Source of the DNA: Flavobacterium litorale
GTDB taxonomy: Bacteria; Bacteroidota; Bacteroidia; Flavobacteriales; Flavobacteriaceae
Reading direction: 5' to 3'
Assembly (NCBI RefSeq): GCF_019613795.1
Contig: NZ_CP080429.1
Span: 1,021,501-1,085,500 of the forward strand
DNA length: 64,000 bases
Shown: positions 8,168-17,497 of the stretch, piece by piece
Layout: the number at the start of each line of letters is the position of its first letter
Numbering within the stretch: the first letter of the stretch is position 1
Notes under the pieces: generated by a model
Told to the model about the DNA's origin: nothing
The model's database searches: none
What the model saw: the letters and a program-made list of their open reading frames with translations, nothing else
Translations under genes and position numbers: made by a program

Positions 8168-10015
8168 TTACTCTACTGTAACCGATTTTGCTAAGTTACG
8201 CGGTTGGTCTACATTACATTCTCTCATTACCGCAATGTGGTAACTTAGTAATTGCAATGGTATGGTAGTTAGTAGTGGCGAAAGTGCATCTACTGTTTTT
8301 GGTATCTCGATAACGTGGTCGGCAAGGGCTCTAACTTGGGTATCGCCTTCGGTAACTACAGCTATTATTTTACCACTACGTGATTTTATTTCCTGTATGT
8401 TACTTACAATTTTATCGTAATGCTCTTGTTTTTGTGCAATTACCACTACTGGCATTTGCTCGTCTATAAGTGCAATAGGTCCGTGCTTCATCTCTGCAGC
8501 AGGGTATCCCTCTGCGTGTATGTACGATATTTCTTTTAGCTTTAATGCGCCCTCTAGTGCTACAGGGAAGTTGTACCCTCTACCTAAGTACAGGCAGTTG
8601 GGTGCATCTTTGTATATGGCTGCTATATCTTTTGCAACATCGTTAGTTTCTAGTGCTTGTTGTACTTTTTCGGGTATTAGCTCTAACTCTTGTAAATACC
8701 TGTGGAAGTCGGAGTTAGTAAGCGTTCCTTTGGCTTGTGCTAAGCGTAGTGCTATAAGTGTTAGTACAGTTATTTGTGTAGTAAATGCTTTTGTAGAGGC
8801 TACTCCAATTTCGGGCCCTGCGTGGGTATAAGCTCCTGCATGCGTTTCGCGCGATATTGATGAACCTACTACATTACATACGCCAAATACAAACGCACCA
8901 TGTTCCTTAGCTAGTTTTATAGCAGCAAGGGTATCGGCAGTTTCTCCAGATTGCGATATAGCAATTACTACATCATTTTCGTGTATAATTGGGTTTCTGT
9001 ATCGGAATTCTGAGGCATATTCTACCTCTACAGGTATGCGTGCAAATTCTTCAAATATGTATTCGGCTACCAAACCTGCGTGCCACGATGTACCACAAGC
9101 AACGATGAGTATTCTGTTTGCATTCAGGAATTTTTGAAGGTTATCTTCTATTCCTGCCATTTTTATAAGCCCTTCGTTTGCATGAAGTCTACCACGGTAG
9201 GTGTCTTTTATAACGGCTGGTTGCTCGTAAATTTCTTTAAGCATAAAGTGGTCGTAACCGCCTTTTTCTATCTGCTCAAGGTTCATTTGCAGCTCTTGAA
9301 CGTACGGATCAACTAAAGAGTCGTCTTTAATTTTTCGTATTTTCATTGGTTTATGCAAACGTATAATTGCCATTTCTTCATCCTCGAGGTAAATAGCATT
9401 TGATGTATATTCGATAAACGGCGAAGCATCCGATGCGATAAAGAATTCGTCTTTACCGATACCAATAGCCAATGGGCTACCTAAACGGGCAGCTACAATT
9501 TCGTTTGGTCGTTCTTTATCAAATACAGCAATAGCATAGGCACCTACCACTTGGTTTAGGGCTATTTGTACTGCTTTACCGAGTTTTAAATTATCTTTTT
9601 TCTTAACGTCTTCAATTAAGTTTACTAATACTTCCGTGTCCGTATCCGAATGGAATACATAACCTCTGGCAATAAGCTCTTTTTTTAAGGGTTCATAGTT
9701 CTCAATAATACCATTATGAACAATAGCAAGGTTACCTGAGTTGGAATAGTGCGGATGCGAATTTACATCGTTGGGTACACCGTGCGTTGCCCATCGGGTA
9801 TGCCCGATACCAATATTACCAGAAACAGAAATTTCTTTCTGTGACTTTTCCTCAAGGTCAGCAACCTTACCTTTAGTTTTAGAAAGCTTTAGGTCGTTAC
9901 CATCAAAAAGAACGACGCCTGCACTGTCATACCCTCTGTACTCCAGTCTTCTCAGACCTTTAATAATTACAGGATATGCCTCTCTGTGTCCAATGTAACC
10001 AACAATTCCACACAT
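8168..10015 (-). CDS. glmS: glutamine--fructose-6-phosphate aminotransferase (isomerizing)
   Basis: A 615-residue two-domain enzyme making glucosamine-6-phosphate from fructose-6-phosphate and glutamine, the first step to UDP-GlcNAc for peptidoglycan and LPS. The N-terminal glutaminase has the nucleophile Cys2 (MCGIVGYIG) and HTRWATHG. The C-terminal half has two SIS domains (CGTSWHAG, SQSGETADT, LGRGYNFPVALEGALKLKE) and ends with the canonical LAKSVTVE tail. It is the last gene of an operon, starting nine bases after the DUF4270 gene. A terminator lies directly downstream. No glmS ribozyme is expected or seen, since the gene is internal to an operon. Confidence 0.98.
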   Translation of the reverse strand: MCGIVGYIGHREAYPVIIKGLRRLEYRGYDSAGVVLFDGNDLKLSKTKGKVADLEEKSQKEISVSGNIGIGHTRWATHGVPNDVNSHPHYSNSGNLAIVHNGIIENYEPLKKELIARGYVFHSDTDTEVLVNLIEDVKKKDNLKLGKAVQIALNQVVGAYAIAVFDKERPNEIVAARLGSPLAIGIGKDEFFIASDASPFIEYTSNAIYLEDEEMAIIRLHKPMKIRKIKDDSLVDPYVQELQMNLEQIEKGGYDHFMLKEIYEQPAVIKDTYRGRLHANEGLIKMAGIEDNLQKFLNANRILIVACGTSWHAGLVAEYIFEEFARIPVEVEYASEFRYRNPIIHENDVVIAISQSGETADTLAAIKLAKEHGAFVFGVCNVVGSSISRETHAGAYTHAGPEIGVASTKAFTTQITVLTLIALRLAQAKGTLTNSDFHRYLQELELIPEKVQQALETNDVAKDIAAIYKDAPNCLYLGRGYNFPVALEGALKLKEISYIHAEGYPAAEMKHGPIALIDEQMPVVVIAQKQEHYDKIVSNIQEIKSRSGKIIAVVTEGDTQVRALADHVIEIPKTVDALSPLLTTIPLQLLSYHIAVMRECNVDQPRNLAKSVTVE

Positions 10016-10024
10016 AGTTAATAA

Positions 10025-11611
10025 TTAATTTGGTTTAGTATAAAAAATTTCAAGTTTAAGACGTTTGTCTTCGGGTACAGTACTGTTGCTGCCGTATAAT
10101 ACTGTTCCGAATGGGTGTATTACAGATGATACTGGTACGGTTTTAACCTCCAAACCATCTGTTGTAAATGGTGTTTTTAAAGCAGCGTTGGTAATAACGT
10201 TAATATTTTCGGTAACCACAAGCCCTAGCTTAACATTTGTAGAGTCGTTATTTATAATGTTGCTAACGTGGTTGGTAATTCTAATTTTATATTTAAGCCC
10301 CTTGTCGTTATCATCCTCTTGTATAATTCCGCCATGTACAAATTTATTAAACTTTGGTCGTGATGCTCTACTTGTGTTATCTATACCGTAGTCCAGTAAC
10401 GGGCGTTTGTTATTCAGGTCGTACAGGTATACACGCAATGGCTCTGTTGCGTTTTCCATTACATCTTGGTCTATATAAAAAGTAAGGCTTGCATCGTTTA
10501 TAAGTATTCTTTCTTCTTTTAACGTTGCAATATCTTGGTCACTAAGGATGTTGATGGTTGCTAAAGATCCTTCACCACCCTTAACATACAATCTTTGGTC
10601 ACCTGTAGCATCGTCATTAGTAGTAATGGCTGTAGTAAATTCAGAAGGGTAGGTGTAATCTAAAAAGTTTACTGTGTTACCTGTTAGGTTAATCGTCATC
10701 GATTTACTTTCGCGCTGCACTACACCATTTTCAACTACAGGGTTACCGTTAAGATCCAGTTTATCATCAGTATATTTAATGGTAATGGTACCTTGATCAA
10801 ATCGAGGTACTCCCATTACAGCTTCGTTACCTATTTGTTCCGCCTGAAAATAAATTCCTCTAAAGTATTCTCTAAATACGTTGTTATTAACCAAGTTATC
10901 TGATGCAGCTGCATTAAGTATTTTAGTTTGGAAAAAATCGTTGTTTAGGTACAAGAACATTCCTGGTGCAAAGGTCTCAGCAACTTCGCCTCCTCCATAC
11001 AGCCTTTGTATAGGTACTGCACTATATCTAAATAATTCGTTTTCGCTACTAATTCCATCGTTAAGCAATACGTTTCCTCTATTGGCTTCTATCAGGTTTC
11101 TGTCATTAGAGTAATATTTTTGTGTACTACCATCTCCCGATCCAGGATCGGTATCTCTTAAAAAGTAATTATTTTCGTAAACACTTAGTTTAAATCGAGA
11201 GGTAATGCTTCCATAAATCGAATCCAAAGAGTATTCTCCCAATCCAGTATCGGCATTGGTACTCTCTAACGTACTATAATAAGGTACGTACATGTATACC
11301 GAGTCGATAGTAGGGTTGTTAAGTGTTGGGTTTACGTTTTCCAACTCTATTTGGGTAACAAAGTGTGCAATGGTTTTTCCAAAAACAGGACTTTCCAGTA
11401 CTCCAAGTAAGTTTTGGGGTAAGTTGTTAGCTTGTACAACACCTGTACCAACATCGGTTGCTACTACGTTTGCTTCGTACTTTAGCATATCATGATGAAT
11501 ATCATCATTAATAATGTTTGCTCCAATGTTGTTGTAATCGGTGTCACACGAAGCGAAAAAGACGACACCTAAAACGATAATAAGGCTTTTATAAATCAAG
11601 CGATTATTCAT
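10025..11611 (-). CDS. DUF4270 family lipoprotein
   Basis: A 528-residue secreted protein with a lipoprotein signal (VVFFASC, lipidated Cys22), then DTDYNNIGANII, which is typical of the DUF4270 family of Bacteroidetes. The body is beta-rich and ends with a 'RLKLEIFYTKPN' strand as seen in the family. Its function is not established. It lies between the glycogen-synthase-like gene (20-base gap) and glmS (nine-base gap). This three-gene order recurs in Flavobacteria, so a link with envelope sugar metabolism is likely but unproven. Confidence 0.85.
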   Translation of the reverse strand: MNNRLIYKSLIIVLGVVFFASCDTDYNNIGANIINDDIHHDMLKYEANVVATDVGTGVVQANNLPQNLLGVLESPVFGKTIAHFVTQIELENVNPTLNNPTIDSVYMYVPYYSTLESTNADTGLGEYSLDSIYGSITSRFKLSVYENNYFLRDTDPGSGDGSTQKYYSNDRNLIEANRGNVLLNDGISSENELFRYSAVPIQRLYGGGEVAETFAPGMFLYLNNDFFQTKILNAAASDNLVNNNVFREYFRGIYFQAEQIGNEAVMGVPRFDQGTITIKYTDDKLDLNGNPVVENGVVQRESKSMTINLTGNTVNFLDYTYPSEFTTAITTNDDATGDQRLYVKGGEGSLATINILSDQDIATLKEERILINDASLTFYIDQDVMENATEPLRVYLYDLNNKRPLLDYGIDNTSRASRPKFNKFVHGGIIQEDDNDKGLKYKIRITNHVSNIINNDSTNVKLGLVVTENINVITNAALKTPFTTDGLEVKTVPVSSVIHPFGTVLYGSNSTVPEDKRLKLEIFYTKPN

Positions 11612-11631
11612 ATAAATTTTTTATTGATTTA

Positions 11632-12438
11632 CTATAAAACCTCATTTTTATAGAAATTAGTATACGCTTCGGCAAATTTATCTTTAGAAACATATGGTAG
11701 GAATGGTTTTCCTGACTCTTCTACAAACTTAGTTAACTCTGGCGATAAGTTCTCAGAAGAGATAATAGCAGCATCAGAGTGTGCTATGGATGTTTTAAGT
11801 ATATTCTCGTAATTTGGCGTTGCAAGCCCTTGTACAGCATCTTCTGGCACTTCATCAAAAAGCACTTTTTTAAGCATACCGTTATCAAGCTCACCCTCAA
11901 ACGACTGGTTGTAAACAGATGTTACAATTTTAGTGTTAGCAAATAATGCCTCATCTTTATAGTAATGCTTCATGTATACGGGTAGTAGGGCTGCCATCCA
12001 ACCGTGTACGTGTATAATATCGGGTACCCAATTAAGTTTCTTAACGGTTTCTACAACACCTTTGGCAAAGAAAATAGCACGCTCATCGTTATCAGGATAT
12101 AAAACACCATCCTCATCACTAAACGTAGCTTTTCTTTTAAAATACTCATCGTTATCAATAAAATAAACCTGAATACGCTCTTTTGGTATCGATGCCACTT
12201 TAATAATTAGCGGCATATCCATGTCGTTTACTACTAAGTTCATTCCCGATAAACGAATTACTTCATGCAACTGGTGTCTACGCTCGTTAATATTACCATA
12301 GCGTGGCATAAATATTCTTATCTGTCCGCCCTGATCGTTAATCATCTTAGGTACTTCGTATGACATTAAAGAAACTTCGTTTTCAGCCAAATATGGCACT
12401 ACTTCAGATGATACATATAATATCCTCTTATCCTCCAT
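11632..12438 (-). CDS. glycogen/starch synthase-like GT5 N-terminal domain protein
   Basis: A 268-residue protein resembling only the N-terminal Rossmann half of GT5 glycogen synthases: ILYVSSEVVPYL at the start, then FMPRYGNINERR and DIIHVHGWMAALLP. Full GT5 enzymes are about 480 residues and carry the nucleotide-sugar site in the C-terminal half, which is absent here. No reading frame in the neighbourhood supplies it. The frame is open 14 codons upstream, but MEDKRILYVSSEV at 12438 is the natural start. It heads the operon with DUF4270 and glmS. A non-catalytic, regulatory or sugar-binding role is as likely as synthesis. Confidence 0.75.
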   Translation of the reverse strand: MEDKRILYVSSEVVPYLAENEVSLMSYEVPKMINDQGGQIRIFMPRYGNINERRHQLHEVIRLSGMNLVVNDMDMPLIIKVASIPKERIQVYFIDNDEYFKRKATFSDEDGVLYPDNDERAIFFAKGVVETVKKLNWVPDIIHVHGWMAALLPVYMKHYYKDEALFANTKIVTSVYNQSFEGELDNGMLKKVLFDEVPEDAVQGLATPNYENILKTSIAHSDAAIISSENLSPELTKFVEESGKPFLPYVSKDKFAEAYTNFYKNEVL

Positions 12439-12547
12439 CTTCAAAAATTTATTTTTTTTAATTGGTACAAAAACACGCAAAATTAAACATTTTTACGCAG
12501 TTTATAACTAAATAATTAATTTTGCCCCGATTTTTAATTTTAATTTA

Positions 12548-13393
12548 ATGCTCATTTTCAATAATAAAGCCGATTTAGGGTCGCTTTTATCCCGCTATAT
12601 CAGCAAAGGTTCTTCAATTGGTTTTGTACCTACAATGGGTGCATTGCACCAAGGGCACCTATCGTTACTAGAGCAATCGGTACAAAACAACGCCGTTACC
12701 GTAATTAGTATTTTTGTAAACCCTACACAGTTTAATAATACTGACGATTTACAGCAGTACCCCCGTACTGTAGAAGCTGATATGGAAAAAATAAAAACAA
12801 TAAGTGATGCTATTGTTGTATTTGTTCCGTCGGTAACAGAGATGTATGAGGATAAAACAGAATCGACTCATTTTGATTTTGATGGTATTGAAAACCAAAT
12901 GGAAGGCAGCCACCGTGCTGGGCATTTTGATGGTGTAGGTACTATTGTAAAGAAGTTTTTTGAATACGTGCAGCCAACCAATGCTTATTTTGGCGAAAAA
13001 GACTTCCAGCAGCTACAAATTGTAAAAAAACTGGTAAAAAAGCATAACATTCCTGTAAATATAGTGGGCTGCCCTATAACACGTGAGGCTAATGGTTTGG
13101 CAATGAGTTCGCGCAACCAACGTTTAACAGCAGCCGAGCGCGAAGCGGCATCGTTACTATACAAAACACTTTTAGCGGCTAAAAAACAATTTGCAACCAA
13201 GTCAATTACCGAGATTAAAACGCACGTTGCAACAACATTTTTAGCACACCCTGCGTTTGAGTTGGAGTATTTTGAAATAGCTGCCGAGGACGACTTGGTA
13301 CCGACTACTATAAAACAAGATAAAAAATACAGAGCCTTTATTGCGGTTATGTTAAGCAACGTGAGGCTAATAGATAATATGTCATTAAATTAA
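12548..13393 (+). CDS. panC: pantoate--beta-alanine ligase
   Basis: A 281-residue ATP-dependent ligase that joins pantoate and beta-alanine to pantothenate for CoA synthesis. Visible motifs: GFVPTMGALHQGHLSLL (HIGH-like HQGH), SIFVNPTQF, GEKDFQQL and MSSRNQRL (the KMSKS-like loop). Full length for the family. A TAATTTTG box lies at 12517-12524, 23 bases before the ATG, and the divergent GT5 gene starts 110 bases away. panD follows 13 bases downstream, so the two enzymes that make and use beta-alanine are expressed together. Confidence 0.97.
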   Translation: MLIFNNKADLGSLLSRYISKGSSIGFVPTMGALHQGHLSLLEQSVQNNAVTVISIFVNPTQFNNTDDLQQYPRTVEADMEKIKTISDAIVVFVPSVTEMYEDKTESTHFDFDGIENQMEGSHRAGHFDGVGTIVKKFFEYVQPTNAYFGEKDFQQLQIVKKLVKKHNIPVNIVGCPITREANGLAMSSRNQRLTAAEREAASLLYKTLLAAKKQFATKSITEIKTHVATTFLAHPAFELEYFEIAAEDDLVPTTIKQDKKYRAFIAVMLSNVRLIDNMSLN

Positions 13394-13406
13394 TTAACTT
13401 TGCACC

Positions 13407-13757
13407 ATGCAAATTGAAGTTGTAAAATCCAAGATTCACCGTGTTACGGTAACGGGAGCAGATTTAAATTACATAGGTAGTATTACGATTGACGAAGTCT
13501 TAATGGATGCCGCCAATCTTATTGAAGGAGAAAAGGTTACTATTGTTAATATTAACAATGGCGAACGTTTGGAAACATACGTTATAAAAGGGAACAAGGG
13601 TAGTGGCGAAATAACATTAAACGGTCCAGCGGCACGCAAAGTACAAAAGGGCGATATTGTTATTATAATATCATACGGTTTATTGGAGTTTGAAGAAGCT
13701 AAAACATTTAAACCAGCCATTGTTTTTCCTAACGAGAAGGATAACTCTTTAACATAA
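13407..13757 (+). CDS. panD: aspartate 1-decarboxylase (pyruvoyl-dependent)
   Basis: A 116-residue proenzyme that makes beta-alanine from aspartate. Self-cleavage occurs between Gly24 and Ser25 in YIGSITID, generating the pyruvoyl group. Lys9 and the [10 protein letters not shown] stretch match the family, as does the [10 protein letters not shown] segment. It lies 13 bases after panC, whose product ligates beta-alanine. A TAACTTTG motif at 13395-13402 ends only four bases before the ATG; if used as a promoter the transcript would be leaderless, but no TTG element is at the right distance and the operon promoter is a sufficient explanation. Confidence 0.97.
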   Translation: MQIEVVKSKIHRVTVTGADLNYIGSITIDEVLMDAANLIEGEKVTIVNINNGERLETYVIKGNKGSGEITLNGPAARKVQKGDIVIIISYGLLEFEEAKTFKPAIVFPNEKDNSLT

Positions 13758-13761
13758 ACGT

Positions 13762-14727
13762 TTGTTGGGCAAAAAAGTAAAAACAATATTAAGTATAACA
13801 CTCCCGCTATTGCTGGGAGTGTTTTTAATTATATACAGCTACAACCAATTTACACCTGAGCAGCGTGATGAAATGTTTAGCCATTTTGCCAACGCCAATT
13901 ATAATTATGTAGCCATTTCGTTATTTTTTGCACTTACCAGCTACATGTCGCGGGCGTACCGTTGGCGGTATACCCTTTCGCATTTGGGATATCAGTCCTC
14001 CTTTTCAACAAATTTTTTTGCCATAAGCATAGGTTATTTTCTTAATCTAACCATTCCGCGCTCTGGAGAAGTATCGCGCGCTTTGGTACTAAAAAAATAT
14101 GCTAATGTTCCTTTTGATAAAGGTTTTGGTACCATAATATCCGAGCGCGTTGTCGATTTAATATTGCTCGTTACCTGTATATCAACTACATTACTATTAC
14201 AGTTTGATGTACTTAAAGGTTACGTAGCACAAAAAATACCTTTTGAGCGGTTATTACTTTATGGTATTGTAGCAGTAACCTTGCTTATAAGTACCATACT
14301 GTTTTACAAATACTCTAGGCTACTATGGGTAACCAAATTAAAAGTAAAAATTGCAGGATTAATAGAGGGCTCGCTTAGTGTGTTTAAAATGCCAAATAAA
14401 TGGCCCTTTATATTACACTCCATATACATTTGGGTAGCCTACGTATCCATGTTTTACATTACCATTTATGCCCTGCCCGAAACGGCACATATAAGCTTTG
14501 GAGCCGTTGCCACATCGTTTATAATGGGCAGCTTGGCAATTACATTTACCAATGGTGGTTTTGGCGTATACCCAGTATTAATAGGGGCTATCTTACATTT
14601 GTATAACGTGCCACTAGAGGCTGGAACGGCTTTTGGATGGATTGTATGGACTTCGCAAATACTATTTGTTATTTTTTTCGGAGGAGTCTCATTTTTATTA
14701 CTCCCTTTACTCCATAAAAAAAAATAA
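13762..14727 (+). CDS. flippase-like / lysylphosphatidylglycerol synthetase TM-domain family protein
   Basis: About 320 residues, mostly membrane-spanning: helices near 9-27, 45-63, 78-98, 120-145, 160-185, 215-240, 250-275 and 290-315. Features such as RAYRWRYTLSHLGY, IGYFLNLTIPRSGEVSRALVLKKY and the glycine-rich TNGGFGVYPVLIG fit the LPG_synthase_TM (UPF0104) family of lipid or lipid-sugar flippases. The C-terminal aminoacyl-transfer domain of MprF is absent. The only in-frame start near panD is TTG at 13762 (or 13765), four bases after the panD stop; the first ATG would remove the leading helix, so a TTG start is chosen. The substrate is unknown. Confidence 0.8.
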   Translation: MLGKKVKTILSITLPLLLGVFLIIYSYNQFTPEQRDEMFSHFANANYNYVAISLFFALTSYMSRAYRWRYTLSHLGYQSSFSTNFFAISIGYFLNLTIPRSGEVSRALVLKKYANVPFDKGFGTIISERVVDLILLVTCISTTLLLQFDVLKGYVAQKIPFERLLLYGIVAVTLLISTILFYKYSRLLWVTKLKVKIAGLIEGSLSVFKMPNKWPFILHSIYIWVAYVSMFYITIYALPETAHISFGAVATSFIMGSLAITFTNGGFGVYPVLIGAILHLYNVPLEAGTAFGWIVWTSQILFVIFFGGVSFLLLPLLHKKK

Positions 14728-14768
14728 TCCTTACCTTGCATTACATTTTCAATTAATGCCCTAAAATA

Positions 14769-15917
14769 ATGAAATTCAAATACTTGCTATTAATATTGCT
14801 GGTGTCTGTTGCGTTGTACTCCCAAAAAACACTTCAAGACGTACCATCAAGAGTTTTTAACGACACACAAGTTGTAACAATAGTTACACCCCCTTCCTAT
14901 GATAAAAACGAAGATAAATCATACCCGTTATTAGTAGTACTTGACGGAGAATATTTAGTAGACCCCTTTGAAGGAATACTCTCTTACACTTCATATTGGG
15001 ACGATTTACCTGAGGTAATTATTGTTGGCATAAACCACGAAGGTGCAGAGAATAGAGAATACAATACACAAACCTATAAATCGACAGGATTACCAGAAGG
15101 ACAGGGCGACCAGTTTTACCGATTCATTTCTAACGAACTTATAGCATACATGGAAAAAAACTACCGTGTTGCACCCTTTCGTATTGTGGCAGGGCATAAC
15201 CTAACGGCAGGTTTCCTAAACTTCTTTTTGTACAGAGATAAACCTGTATTTAACGCCTATATTTCCTATAGCCCTGTTTTACCCTTAGAGATGGAAAACC
15301 GTGTAGCAACCGCATTACAGGACGTAGATAAAAGAACGTACTACTATTTGGCAACGGCTAGTGGCGATGTAAAAAACATAAAAAAGAAAATAGATACCCT
15401 TAATACCAATATACACGGTATAGAGAACCCTAAGCTAAACTATAAGTTTGAAGAGTTTGAAGGCGCATCGCACTACTCGTTAGTAGCATTGGGTATACCC
15501 AACTCACTATATTTTATATTTTCGGAATACCAACCCATATCATCAAAAGAGTACGAAGAGGAAATACTTACACTACCATCGGGTTATGTAGCGTACCTAC
15601 AAAAGAAATACGAGGTTATAAGAAAAGAATTGGGTATTGACATCCCTGTAAGGTTAAACGATTTTAAGGCAATAGAGGCTGCTATTATGAAAAATGCTGC
15701 CTATGATGAGTTGGAAGACCTTGCCGATATGGCGCGGGATGATTACCCCAAAATGATAATTGGCGAATACTACCAAGGGTTACACCACGAAATGAAAGGC
15801 GAAACCCGAAAGGCAATTAGAGCCTACTTAAAAGGATATAATTACGATGATATTGGCGACTATACCAAGGACGTAATTATTGAAAAGGCAGAGATATTAA
15901 AGAATTTGGTTGAATAA
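14769..15917 (+). CDS. secreted esterase-fold (alpha/beta hydrolase) protein lacking the nucleophile serine
   Basis: A 382-residue protein with a signal peptide (residues 1-18, cut near LYSQ), then a putative-esterase (esterase D / Fes-like) fold: YPLLVVLDGEYL (strand), VIIVGINHE and FRIVAGHNLTAG at the nucleophile elbow. The usual elbow is GHSxGG; here it is Gly142-His143-Asn144-Leu-Thr-Ala-Gly, so the catalytic serine is an asparagine. The late histidine (GASHYSL) is kept. A 100-residue helical tail follows (residues about 280-382, TPR-like). It sits between the flippase-like gene and radA. Either a pseudoenzyme or a hydrolase with altered chemistry is likely; the Asn is plain in the codons at 15198-15200. 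Confidence 0.75.
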   Translation: MKFKYLLLILLVSVALYSQKTLQDVPSRVFNDTQVVTIVTPPSYDKNEDKSYPLLVVLDGEYLVDPFEGILSYTSYWDDLPEVIIVGINHEGAENREYNTQTYKSTGLPEGQGDQFYRFISNELIAYMEKNYRVAPFRIVAGHNLTAGFLNFFLYRDKPVFNAYISYSPVLPLEMENRVATALQDVDKRTYYYLATASGDVKNIKKKIDTLNTNIHGIENPKLNYKFEEFEGASHYSLVALGIPNSLYFIFSEYQPISSKEYEEEILTLPSGYVAYLQKKYEVIRKELGIDIPVRLNDFKAIEAAIMKNAAYDELEDLADMARDDYPKMIIGEYYQGLHHEMKGETRKAIRAYLKGYNYDDIGDYTKDVIIEKAEILKNLVE

Positions 15918-15923
15918 ACATAC

Positions 15924-17288
15924 ATGGCTAAAGTAAAAACGGCTTTTTTTTGTCAGAACTGCGGTACACAATACTCCAAATGGCAAGGGCAATGCAATGC
16001 CTGTAAGGAGTGGAACACTATTGTTGAAGAGGTACTACAAAAAGAAGAAAAACCAGTATGGAGAGCAACCGTTCCTGCCGAAAGTAAAAGAGCAGCACGC
16101 CCATTACGTATTAAAGAAATTGATGCAGCCAACGAGCAACGACTCGATACAGGCGATGCCGAGCTCAACCGTGTATTGGGTGGTGGCATTGTGCCAGGAT
16201 CGTTAACCTTGTTAGGGGGTGAGCCAGGTATTGGTAAAAGTACCTTACTCCTACAAATATCGTTAAAGTTACCGTACAAAACCTTGTACGTATCGGGCGA
16301 GGAAAGCCAAAAGCAAATAAAAATGCGTGCCGAAAGGATAACCCCCGAAGCGGATAATTGCTTTATACTTACCGAAACCAAAACCCAAAATATATTTAAG
16401 CAAATAGCTACGATTGAACCCGAAGTACTTATTATCGATTCGATACAAACATTACACTCCGATTATATCGAGGCATCGGCAGGGAGCATATCGCAAATAC
16501 GCGAAACTACTGCCGAGTTAATAAAGTTTGCTAAAGAGAGTAATGTACCCGTAATCCTAATCGGGCATATTACTAAAGATGGTAGCATAGCAGGACCCAA
16601 AATATTGGAGCACATGGTAGATACCGTGTTGCAGTTTGAGGGCGACCGCAACCATGTATACCGCATATTACGCTCGTTAAAAAACCGTTTCGGCTCTACT
16701 GCCGAATTGGGGATTTACGAAATGCTGGGTAACGGATTGCGCGAAGTAACCAACCCGTCCGAAATTTTACTATCGCATAAAGAAGAAGAATTAAGTGGTA
16801 CTGCCATTGCCACCACTATGGAGGGTATGCGCCCGTTAATGATAGAGATACAAGCTTTAGTAAGCACTGCCGTATACGGCACACCACAACGCAGCACCAC
16901 AGGGTACAATGCCAAACGCCTTAATATGGTACTTGCGGTATTGGAAAAACGGGCGGGCTTCCGTTTGGGAGCAAAAGATGTTTTCCTGAATATTACAGGC
17001 GGTATAAATGTAGACGACCCTGCTATAGACCTTGCTGTGGTAGCTGCCATACTATCCTCTAACGAAGATATACCTGTGAATAAAGACTATTGTTTTGCAG
17101 GCGAAATAGGCTTATCGGGCGAAGTACGCCCTGTTAATCGTGTAGAGCAACGCATACTGGAAGCCGAAAAATTAGGTTTCTCCACCATATTTGTTTCCAA
17201 GTACAATAAAATATCATTAAAAGATACGCTTATCGAAATCAAGCTCGTTGCCAAGATAGAGGACGTTGCAGGGCATTTATTTGGTTAA
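15924..17288 (+). CDS. radA: DNA repair protein RadA
   Basis: A 454-residue RecA-related ATPase that drives branch migration of recombination intermediates. In order: a C4 zinc finger (Cys10, Cys13, Cys24, Cys27), Walker A GGEPGIGKS (98-106), the RadA-specific KNRFG motif near residue 253 and a C-terminal Lon-protease-like domain (FRLGAKDVFLNITGG, AILSSNEDIPV, GEIGLSGEVRPV). Full length. It starts six bases after the esterase-fold gene, so it probably shares that transcript. The next 209 bases before the DUF4139 gene (17289-17497) are AT-rich with no feature I can identify. Confidence 0.97.
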   Translation: MAKVKTAFFCQNCGTQYSKWQGQCNACKEWNTIVEEVLQKEEKPVWRATVPAESKRAARPLRIKEIDAANEQRLDTGDAELNRVLGGGIVPGSLTLLGGEPGIGKSTLLLQISLKLPYKTLYVSGEESQKQIKMRAERITPEADNCFILTETKTQNIFKQIATIEPEVLIIDSIQTLHSDYIEASAGSISQIRETTAELIKFAKESNVPVILIGHITKDGSIAGPKILEHMVDTVLQFEGDRNHVYRILRSLKNRFGSTAELGIYEMLGNGLREVTNPSEILLSHKEEELSGTAIATTMEGMRPLMIEIQALVSTAVYGTPQRSTTGYNAKRLNMVLAVLEKRAGFRLGAKDVFLNITGGINVDDPAIDLAVVAAILSSNEDIPVNKDYCFAGEIGLSGEVRPVNRVEQRILEAEKLGFSTIFVSKYNKISLKDTLIEIKLVAKIEDVAGHLFG

Positions 17289-17497
17289 ACTTATAAGAAC
17301 CAATATCGTTAAGCGAAACATAAAGCAAGCACATAATTTTTCGTAAAAATAAGTGCAGTATTCTCTGTAAAACTACCTTTAAAACGTACCCCTAACGGAT
17401 GCTTTTTTTAGTATGGTAAATTAAAAAATTAATTTTTTTACAATCCTTCCCAACCTTTACCAAATAAAGATGCTCTATATAACTAAACACGTTAATT

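Noticed and set aside
13395..13402. TAACTTTG as a separate panD promoter
   Set aside because: It lacks a TTG element at the right spacing and lies within an operon; noted only as a possible leaderless start.
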